Assembly (NCBI GenBank): GCA_001824645.1
Contig: MHYD01000012.1
Coordinates: 11,269-19,877, forward strand
Length of the DNA: 8,609 nt
Direction: 5' to 3'
DNA from: Planctomycetes bacterium RBG_13_46_10
GTDB taxonomy: Bacteria > Planctomycetota > Phycisphaerae > Sedimentisphaerales > Anaerobacaceae
Each line of letters opens with the position of its first letter. Position 1 is the stretch's first letter. Both the position numbers and the translations under genes were made by a program. Of this stretch, positions 1 through 4,709 are shown piece by piece. Under the pieces are notes generated by a model. It saw only the letters and a list, made by a program, of their open reading frames with translations. It did no database searches and was not told the origin of the DNA.

Positions 1-117
1 GGCAGCTTCTTTAATATCGGGACCCGGCTGTATTGCACAATCACCGGTAAGGTCCTTCATTTCAGGTGGATGTACACCGCCGGTAAAAGAAAACCTGCCT
101 CTTGTATCGACTATCAT
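1..117 (-). CDS. rnfC: RnfC N-terminus (electron transport complex subunit), partial
   Basis: Reading the minus strand from the ATG at 117-115 gives 39 uninterrupted codons to the window edge. The peptide begins MIVDTRGRFSFTGGVHPPEM. The F-x-GG-[IV]-HPPE-x-K block is the characteristic N-terminus of RnfC, the peripheral NADH- and flavin-binding, 4Fe-4S subunit of the Rnf ion-translocating ferredoxin:NAD+ oxidoreductase at the cytoplasmic membrane. Most of the protein lies outside the window, so the FMN, NADH and Fe-S domains cannot be checked. An AGG about 9 nt upstream of the ATG may serve as ribosome binding site. The gene starts 18 nt after the stop of the small membrane-protein gene at 136-429 and is probably co-transcribed with it. 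The identification rests on this one short motif; it is good but not certain. Confidence 0.78.
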   Translation of the reverse strand, partial: MIVDTRGRFSFTGGVHPPEMKDLTGDCAIQPGPDIKEAA

Positions 118-135
118 ATCTGGAAACCTACGAAA

Positions 136-429
136 CTATCCTTTGTTACACAATCTTTTACTTATTATCTTTGTTATCAATATAACCATAAAAGTCGCTG
201 ACAGAGCAAGCAGAAAAGCAAGTGCTATTTGCAGACGGCCTGTATTTATTATCCTTGTTAAAATTCGCTCAAAAAAAACCAACGAAATGATAAAAACCAG
301 AACAGGCAAAAGAAATGCAAGGCAAACCGTGACTACAGCAGAAGCGCCTTGAAAATTTACCAGTTTTTTATAAACATCCCGGCATCTGTGTTCATAAGTG
401 CATCCTTTACAGTTTTTTTGCTTGCCCAT
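136..429 (-). CDS. Small two-helix membrane protein with Cys cluster, RseC/MucC-like
   Basis: A 97-aa protein with three cysteines near the N-terminus (C7, C10, C16; C-x2-C-x5-C) and two strongly hydrophobic segments at about residues 30-53 and 66-88, followed by a basic C-terminal tail (K87 to K96). RseC/MucC proteins (SoxR-reducing system) have the same plan: a cytoplasmic Cys cluster followed by two membrane helices. They are often encoded beside rnf genes, where they are linked to the Rnf/Rsx complex. The stop codon is 18 nt before the rnfC start, so the two genes likely form the start of one minus-strand operon. The protein is shorter than typical RseC (about 150 aa), missing much of the usual N-terminal domain. 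The family call is therefore moderate; membrane topology and Cys cluster are seen directly. No strong Shine-Dalgarno precedes the ATG. Confidence 0.6.
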   Translation of the reverse strand: MGKQKNCKGCTYEHRCRDVYKKLVNFQGASAVVTVCLAFLLPVLVFIISLVFFERILTRIINTGRLQIALAFLLALSATFMVILITKIISKRLCNKG

Positions 430-461
430 AGTTATTTTGCTACATTCAAAATAAACGATAA

Positions 462-490
462 TTTATAATACATGGCGATAAAATTTTCAA
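462..490 (-). promoter_or_regulatory. Sigma70-type promoter for the RseC-like/rnfC operon
   Basis: On the minus strand the -35 is TTGAAA (485-490) and the -10 is TATAAA (462-467), separated by exactly 17 bp. This places the transcription start about 25-30 nt before the ATG at 429. On the plus strand a perfect TATAAT lies at 464-469, overlapping the same bases, and may be the -10 of the divergent M48 gene, although no good plus-strand -35 is visible. Confidence 0.5.
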
Positions 491-521
491 TAGAACTTTT
501 TATAAATTGCTGATTTTAACT

Positions 522-1349
522 ATGCGTGTATGCCGTTTATTATTAAGTTTTGTTCTTTTTCTTTGTCTTTACGAAGGTTGCGCAGTCAATCCCATAAGCG
601 GTGAAGAAGATTTTATGCTTTACCCGGAGCAGCACGACATTGCAATAGGCCGAAAGTACGCCCCTGAGGCTGAAAAGCAATTAAAAGGTAAAATCCCCAA
701 TGAAGAACTGCAAAATTATATTGATACCGTCGGCCAAAGAATAGCCCGAATAAGTCACAGACCCGACTGGGAATATCACTTTATGGCCGTGCAGGATGAG
801 TCAATTAATGCGCTTGCTCTTCCCGGCGGCTATGTTTTCATTACCAAAGGTTTGCTTGTGAAATTAACAACAGAGGCACAATTGGCATCTATTCTCGCTC
901 ATGAAGTTTCACATGCTGTTGCACGAGATAGTGCCGCGGCAATAAGCCGGGAGATAGGGATAGGTATTTTATTTGCTGCGGCAGTAATCCAGGACGCACC
1001 TCAGAGTGCTCTGGAAGCAGCGAATATAACAAGACAAATACTTGGTCTGCAATACAGCAGAGATGACGAGCAGGCGGCTGACCTGGCTGGGCTGGATTAT
1101 ATGGTGCGGGCCGGCTACAATCCACAGGGCATGATAGAGACTATGCATGTTCTTCAGGATGAAATGAAAGTAAAACCTATAGAATTTTTCTCAACACATC
1201 CCAACCCACAAAACCGCATAGGCTATTTAAAACAAAAGATTCAAGCAAAATACCTGAACCTTGTCGATGTAAAAATCGGTAAAGAAGAATACAAGCGACA
1301 TGTCATAGAAAATTTAAAAGATAACCAAGTTCACGAACAAAGAAAATAA
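522..1349 (+). CDS. M48-family zinc metalloprotease, probable exported lipoprotein
   Basis: A 275-aa protein from the ATG at 522. A TTG five codons earlier would also be in frame, but the ATG gives a normal signal peptide: basic start (MRVCR) then a hydrophobic stretch to about residue 16. C20 in YEGC-AVNPISG resembles the Gly-Cys-Ala-x-Asn-Pro start of mature M48 lipoproteins, although the -3 position is not a canonical lipobox residue. The HExxH zinc motif is H127-E128-x-x-H131 (HEVSH), the third ligand is E183 in the SRDDEQAAD block, and a conserved HPxxxxR is at H226-R232. These define the M48 (BepA/LoiP-type) peptidases, which act on envelope or outer-membrane proteins in the periplasm. 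All key residues are present, so it is likely active. It is divergent from the Rnf genes and convergent with the Cys-rich gene. No clear Shine-Dalgarno. The exact substrate is unknown. Confidence 0.9.
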   Translation: MRVCRLLLSFVLFLCLYEGCAVNPISGEEDFMLYPEQHDIAIGRKYAPEAEKQLKGKIPNEELQNYIDTVGQRIARISHRPDWEYHFMAVQDESINALALPGGYVFITKGLLVKLTTEAQLASILAHEVSHAVARDSAAAISREIGIGILFAAAVIQDAPQSALEAANITRQILGLQYSRDDEQAADLAGLDYMVRAGYNPQGMIETMHVLQDEMKVKPIEFFSTHPNPQNRIGYLKQKIQAKYLNLVDVKIGKEEYKRHVIENLKDNQVHEQRK

Positions 1350-1352
1350 TTT

Positions 1353-1384
1353 AGGAATCATAAATAATTAATTTGGATATTCCT
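1353..1384. terminator. Possible weak bidirectional terminator
   Basis: AGGAAT (1353-1358) and ATTCCT (1379-1384) form a 6-bp inverted repeat around an AT-rich 20-nt loop, just after the M48 stop and before the end of the convergent Cys-rich gene. The flanks are A/T-rich, but there is no strong GC stem and no long U-run, so this is tentative. Confidence 0.25.
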
Positions 1385-1430
1385 TATTCAATATTCGCGG
1401 TTCCTGGCAACAGTGCTAATAAGTTGTCGG

Positions 1431-1847
1431 CTATCCCGCACGCTGTTTAAGTCTTTCTTTTCTAATAGCTTCAGTTTTACTATAGCCACATTCAGTACAT
1501 CGATCGGGATGATCTTTCGAAGCGCCATAGAAGAAAATCTTGCCGCATTTCTCACATTTCTCGGCCAAGAAAGAACTTGGTTCCCCACATTTTTGACAGT
1601 TAAGAGCCGGTGTCTGCAATGATAAAGGATTGGCCTTCTGTTTTTCCTGTACCTGCTCGAAATAATCTCTTTGATCTATTTGATATTCTGTTTTACATTT
1701 TGGATTGTTGCACTTGATCCAAACCATCTTTTCGCCGCGTTCAATACCGTCGAGACCACTTGAGCCTCCTGAGCGTGTCATTAAAAAAACCACAACGGCC
1801 AAGATTAAGCACAGGGCAATAACAATGGTATAGATTGTGTTTTTCAT
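1431..1847 (-). CDS. Membrane-anchored multi-zinc-ribbon protein, function unknown
   Basis: A 138-aa protein with one N-terminal transmembrane segment (about residues 5-23) followed by a soluble part rich in cysteine pairs: C46/C51, C84/C87, C98/C101 and C117/C120. The last four pairs-worth of CxxC(G) motifs (CQKCG, CEKCG, CTECG) look like zinc knuckles of rubredoxin/zinc-ribbon type, so two ribbon-like domains are likely. A basic C-terminal tail (KERLKQRAG) ends the protein. I do not recognise a named family. Zinc-ribbon proteins with a single membrane anchor are common uncharacterised proteins in planctomycete genomes. GGAGAA lies about 7 nt upstream of the ATG and supports this start. It is convergent with the M48 gene and divergent from the CRISPR locus, so there is no operon link to cas. 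Role is unknown. Confidence 0.8.
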   Translation of the reverse strand: MKNTIYTIVIALCLILAVVVFLMTRSGGSSGLDGIERGEKMVWIKCNNPKCKTEYQIDQRDYFEQVQEKQKANPLSLQTPALNCQKCGEPSSFLAEKCEKCGKIFFYGASKDHPDRCTECGYSKTEAIRKERLKQRAG

Positions 1848-1898
1848 AATAAATTCTCCAACTTATAAACAACATTTTAATTATCCATTTATGTATAG

Positions 1899-1925
1899 GT
1901 TATAATCTCTCAAATTCTTTGTCAA
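1899..1925 (-). promoter_or_regulatory. Probable promoter of the Cys-rich membrane protein gene
   Basis: Minus strand: consensus -35 TTGACA (1920-1925) and near-consensus -10 TATAAC (1899-1904), with a 15-bp spacer, which is shorter than the optimal 17. It lies about 50 bp upstream of the ATG at 1847 with a GGAGAA ribosome site in between. Confidence 0.4.
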
Positions 1926-2041
1926 TCGCTTATTTTCTTATTACTACAAAGCTTGCGCATGTCATAATCGCTGGTGGGAAAAAGCCAGCCTGATTCGCCG
2001 ATTGGCTTTGATTGGGTTTGTTTTGGCTTTGTTTTTCCATA

Positions 2042-2057
2042 TCTACAAAATTGTAGA
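2042..2057. repeat. Inverted repeat TCTACAA-aa-TTGTAGA
   Basis: Perfect 7-bp arms (2042-2048 and 2051-2057) separated by 2 bp. The same heptamer is used in opposite order at 2143-2162. Could be an operator, a small hairpin, or part of a short non-autonomous element. Confidence 0.6.
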
Positions 2058-2142
2058 ATTTCTCTTATTTACTTGTCAAAATAGAGCTTACGTAAATTAT
2101 AACCTTACTAAAATTGGCTTTGTTTTGCAAAAAAAGGTTAAT

Positions 2143-2162
2143 TTGTAGAACATTCTCTACAA
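2143..2162. repeat. Inverted repeat TTGTAGA-acattc-TCTACAA
   Basis: Perfect 7-bp arms (2143-2149 and 2156-2162) with a 6-bp centre. The arms are the same heptamer as in the repeat at 2042-2057 but in the opposite order. Confidence 0.6.
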
Positions 2163-2182
2163 TTGTCGAGCAATGTGGTTTT

Positions 2183-2197
2183 GTACAAAACTTGTAC
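2183..2197. repeat. Inverted repeat GTACAA-aac-TTGTAC
   Basis: Perfect 6-bp arms (2183-2188 and 2192-2197) with a 3-bp centre. It lies 20 bp after the second TTGTAGA inverted repeat and shares the core ACAA/TTGT, so the three may be variants of one binding site. Confidence 0.5.
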
Positions 2198-2317
2198 CAT
2201 AGGTATTGGCAATTTAGGCAAACAAATCTCTTAAAAAGCATAATATCCGTCCTGTCGGCTGAATTTTAATTTTTACTTTGTGGTTTTGCTTTTTGCATTT
2301 TGACTTGTCTTTACACG

Positions 2318-2352
2318 TCTGTCCTCCGCCTTCTGAATTCTGTCTTCTATTT
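2318..2352 (+). repeat. Degenerate heptanucleotide tandem repeat (TCTGNNT-like)
   Basis: Five successive 7-nt units: TCTGTCC, TCCGCCT, TCTGAAT, TCTGTCT, TCTATTT. Each starts TC[TC]. Short heptameric tandem repeats occur in intergenic DNA of several bacteria. Function here is unknown. Confidence 0.4.
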
Positions 2353-2429
2353 TTAGCAGGTATTATACCAAAAACGGCTTAATTTTCAAGTAAAATTTTA
2401 GGAACAAAAGCGGGTAAACTTAACTGTTC

Positions 2430-2458
2430 TTGATATTGATCCGCTTCTGGCGGATAAA
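2430..2458 (+). promoter_or_regulatory. Candidate cas-operon promoter with a perfect dyad in its spacer
   Basis: TTGATA (2430-2435) and GATAAA (2453-2458) are spaced by 17 bp and could be -35 and -10 elements. The dyad ATCCGC-ttctg-GCGGAT (2439-2455) falls almost exactly between them. It would begin transcription about 135 nt upstream of cas4-cas1. Similar GCGGAT-type hairpins can also be dispersed genomic repeats, so this is tentative. A second TAAAAT at 2544-2549 could be an alternative -10 without a clear -35. Confidence 0.3.
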
Positions 2459-2592
2459 AGCTCTGTATGACCCACGGGGTTTCTTTATTTCAGGCCGTAT
2501 AAGTATTTAGGATTTTTCTCTGGGATTATGGATATCATCCTGTTAAAATAGATTTGCCTTATTTGCGAATACTACCTCAAATGAGGATATAT

Positions 2593-2598
2593 GGAGGG
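2593..2598 (+). promoter_or_regulatory. Ribosome binding site fixing the cas4-cas1 start
   Basis: GGAGGG ends 3 nt before the ATG at 2602. The frame stays open upstream to a TTG at 2554, but that codon has no Shine-Dalgarno and adds 16 residues unlike Cas4. The ATG at 2602 is therefore the chosen start. Confidence 0.75.
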
Positions 2599-2601
2599 AA
2601 T

Positions 2602-4326
2602 ATGGCAGACGAGTACTTTTGGCCTGTTCGTAATGTTGCCGAGTTTGCTTACTGTCCTCGTCTATTTTATTTGATGGAAGTCGAAGGAATCCACCTGCCA
2701 AGTGCTGATACAGAAGCGGGTAATGCAGTACACAAACGTGTTGACAGACCAAGCGCAGCAGACAAAGACGAATATATTGAAGATAAAGATATTAATCGCC
2801 CCAAAATAATGCGAAGCCTTACTCTTACCAGCAGTACTTTGGGATTAACGGCCACACTTGACCTTGCTGAAATAAATGGAGATATTGCAGTACCGGTCGA
2901 ATACCGCAAGGGGCATCCCAAAAAGACTGTTATGGTTCCTCCGCCGGATGACATCGACGATGAGCAGGAACAGTCGGTACTTTGTAGCAGTGAACCGTGG
3001 CCTGCCGACCGTATTCAAATTGGTTTGCAGGCTATCCTGCTGGAAGAAGCCGGTTATAAAGTATTCGAAGCAGTCTTATACTATGCTGCAACGAAACAGC
3101 GGCTTAAAGTTACTTTTGACAATGCTCTGAAGACCGAAGCATTGCAGATACTGGAGGCAGCAAAAGCCTGTGCAGTCGGGCAACGACCTTTGCCATTGCT
3201 AAACGATTCCCGCTGTCCGAGATGTTCTATGCAGCCAATCTGTCTGCCCGATGAAGTTAATTATGTCAGGACAGAAGAACCTGTCGAAGAGGCCACCCCC
3301 CGCAAGATTTGGCCTCCGCGTGACGACGGTCTGCAGGTTGTTGTTCAGCAGCAGGGAACTAAAATCGGCGTTAAAGGCCAGATGATGATTATTACCGACA
3401 AAGAAGGTCTTACCGTAAAAGAAGTGCCGCTTGTAAACATAGAAAGTATTTCCATCCTTGGTTCAGTGCAAATATCCACACAAGCAGTACATACCTTCGC
3501 CGACAGAGGTATCCCGATAGCATATCTTTCAGCCGCGGGCCGGCTGATCGCTATGGTTGACCCTTTGGACTCCATCAGCGCCGCAATCAGGCGGGCACAG
3601 ATAAAGATATTCGATCAGCCGCAAATGTGTCTTCACTTAGGCCGTGCGCTCATTGCCGCGAAAATAACAAACCAGCGGACACTTCTTATGCGAAATTATA
3701 ATGACCTGCCGTCGTTTGTAGCAGATGAGTTGGCGGAAGAAGCAAAAAAGGCTTCTTCTGCCGTTTCATTTGACATCCTTCTTGGTTATGAAGGACAGGC
3801 TGCGGCGATTTATTTCAAGCACTTTGCGGGAATGTTCAAAGGGCCTTTGGCGGCGGAATTTGATGCAAATGGAAGACAGCGTCGCCCGCCACCAGACCCA
3901 ATTAACGCATGCCTTTCCTTGGGCTATTCAATGTTGACTCACGAATGTGTAGCGGCTCTGCGAACTGCCAGGCTGGAACCATCTATCGGGGCTTTTCATG
4001 TGTCCCGACCGGGCCGGCCCGCTCTGGCTCTTGACCTTATGGAGCCGTTCCGTCCGTTAATCGCTGATTCTATTGCAATATCTGCTTTCAACAGAGGCGA
4101 GCTTGCCGAGGGACATTTTTTCAGGTCTGCTGCCGGATGTATGCTTACAGACTCAGGTCGAAAATCATTTTTCAATGCTTATGGCCGTAGAATGAATACT
4201 GCCGTCACACATCCGGTCTTTGATTACCGTCTAAGTTATCGGCGAATGATTATCTTACATGCCAGAATGATTGCGGCGTGGCTGCTTGGCGAAATACCAT
4301 CGCTTGCATTTTTGACAACGCGTTGA
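2602..4326 (+). CDS. cas4-cas1: Cas4-Cas1 fusion protein (CRISPR adaptation)
   Basis: A 574-aa fusion. The Cas4 part (about 1-225) is a RecB-type nuclease: C18 in AYCPR, H44, D87, E100-x-x-K103 (VEYRKG), Q143, and the C-terminal Cys triad C205, C208, C214, which with C18 would bind a 4Fe-4S cluster. The Cas1 part (about 245-574) has the metal-binding residues E397 (GYEGQAA), H466 (GAFHVSRPGRPAL) and D478/E481 (LDLMEPFRP). All key residues are intact. Cas4 trims prespacers and helps choose those beside the right PAM; Cas1 with Cas2 inserts them at the first repeat. Cas4-Cas1 fusions are typical of subtype V-B (and of I-G, formerly I-U), matching the Cas12b-like effector downstream. cas2 follows after 16 nt, so the two are translated from one mRNA. 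Confidence 0.95.
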   Translation: MADEYFWPVRNVAEFAYCPRLFYLMEVEGIHLPSADTEAGNAVHKRVDRPSAADKDEYIEDKDINRPKIMRSLTLTSSTLGLTATLDLAEINGDIAVPVEYRKGHPKKTVMVPPPDDIDDEQEQSVLCSSEPWPADRIQIGLQAILLEEAGYKVFEAVLYYAATKQRLKVTFDNALKTEALQILEAAKACAVGQRPLPLLNDSRCPRCSMQPICLPDEVNYVRTEEPVEEATPRKIWPPRDDGLQVVVQQQGTKIGVKGQMMIITDKEGLTVKEVPLVNIESISILGSVQISTQAVHTFADRGIPIAYLSAAGRLIAMVDPLDSISAAIRRAQIKIFDQPQMCLHLGRALIAAKITNQRTLLMRNYNDLPSFVADELAEEAKKASSAVSFDILLGYEGQAAAIYFKHFAGMFKGPLAAEFDANGRQRRPPPDPINACLSLGYSMLTHECVAALRTARLEPSIGAFHVSRPGRPALALDLMEPFRPLIADSIAISAFNRGELAEGHFFRSAAGCMLTDSGRKSFFNAYGRRMNTAVTHPVFDYRLSYRRMIILHARMIAAWLLGEIPSLAFLTTR

Positions 4327-4342
4327 AAAAGGAAATCGTATT

Positions 4343-4633
4343 ATGCGCCGATGTTATCTTGTGTGTTATGATATTTGTGACCCGAAACGCTTACGGCGGG
4401 TTTTTAAAATTTTAAAAGGCTATGGAGAACACTGGCAATTTTCCATCTTTTTTTGTGTACTTAAGGATATCGACCGCGTTCGTCTTCAATCGGACATCGA
4501 AGCGGAAACTAATCTTAAAGAAGACCAGACTATGATTATCGACATGGGGCCTGACGAAGAAGCCGCACGGGAAGCTGCAACCGTTTTGGGACAGGCACTG
4601 CCAAGACAGGAAATTGGAATAATTGTTATCTGA
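4343..4633 (+). CDS. cas2: Cas2 (CRISPR adaptation)
   Basis: A 96-aa protein starting MRRCYLVCYDICDPKRLRRV. The first strand ends in the conserved Y9-D10 followed by the D13-P-K-R helix start, typical of the Cas2 ferredoxin-like fold. The Q32-F-S-I-F-F stretch matches the Q-x-S-V-F strand of the family. Cas2 dimers bridge two Cas1 dimers to form the spacer-integration complex. An AGGA 9 nt before the ATG is the likely ribosome site. The gene sits 16 nt behind cas4-cas1 and 76 nt before the effector. Length is normal for the family (about 85-100 aa). It ends in a short hydrophobic strand (EIGIIVI). Confidence 0.95.
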   Translation: MRRCYLVCYDICDPKRLRRVFKILKGYGEHWQFSIFFCVLKDIDRVRLQSDIEAETNLKEDQTMIIDMGPDEEAAREAATVLGQALPRQEIGIIVI

Positions 4634-4677
4634 AGGCATAATTTCTTGTTGAAACTTTGCGCCTGAAATAATATTTT
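4634..4677 (+). promoter_or_regulatory. Hairpin/attenuator and possible internal promoter between cas2 and cas12
   Basis: Directly after the cas2 stop, AGGC (4634-4637) pairs with GCCT (4661-4664) and inner TTTC (4642-4645) with GAAA (4651-4654). A T-rich run follows, so it could weakly attenuate transcription. In the same bases TTGAAA (4649-4654), 17 bp, TATTTT (4672-4677) could be a promoter giving the effector its own transcript. Neither is strong. Confidence 0.3.
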
Positions 4678-4709
4678 TATGATATTCAAAAAAGAGGAAA
4701 GGAATATTT

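Larger units (their letters stand above)
1848..2601. other. Gene-free AT-rich stretch upstream of the cas operon
   Basis: About 750 bp with no credible reading frame on either strand. It holds the promoter of the minus-strand Cys-rich gene, three copies of TTGGCTTTG (2002-2010, 2023-2031, 2114-2122), three inverted repeats between 2042 and 2197, a degenerate heptad tandem at 2318-2352 and a perfect dyad at 2439-2455. Such a length is unusual for a simple promoter region. It may be the decayed remains of a mobile element or of lost genes, but I see no transposase trace. Confidence 0.6.

Noticed and set aside
143..352. Plus-strand frame of 69 codons opposite the RseC-like gene
   Set aside because: It is antisense to a protein with clear membrane segments and a Cys cluster, and has no recognisable content or promoter of its own.
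2554..2601. Upstream TTG start adding 16 residues to Cas4-Cas1
   Set aside because: No Shine-Dalgarno before the TTG, whereas GGAGGG precedes the ATG at 2602 and the protein from that point starts like other Cas4 proteins.
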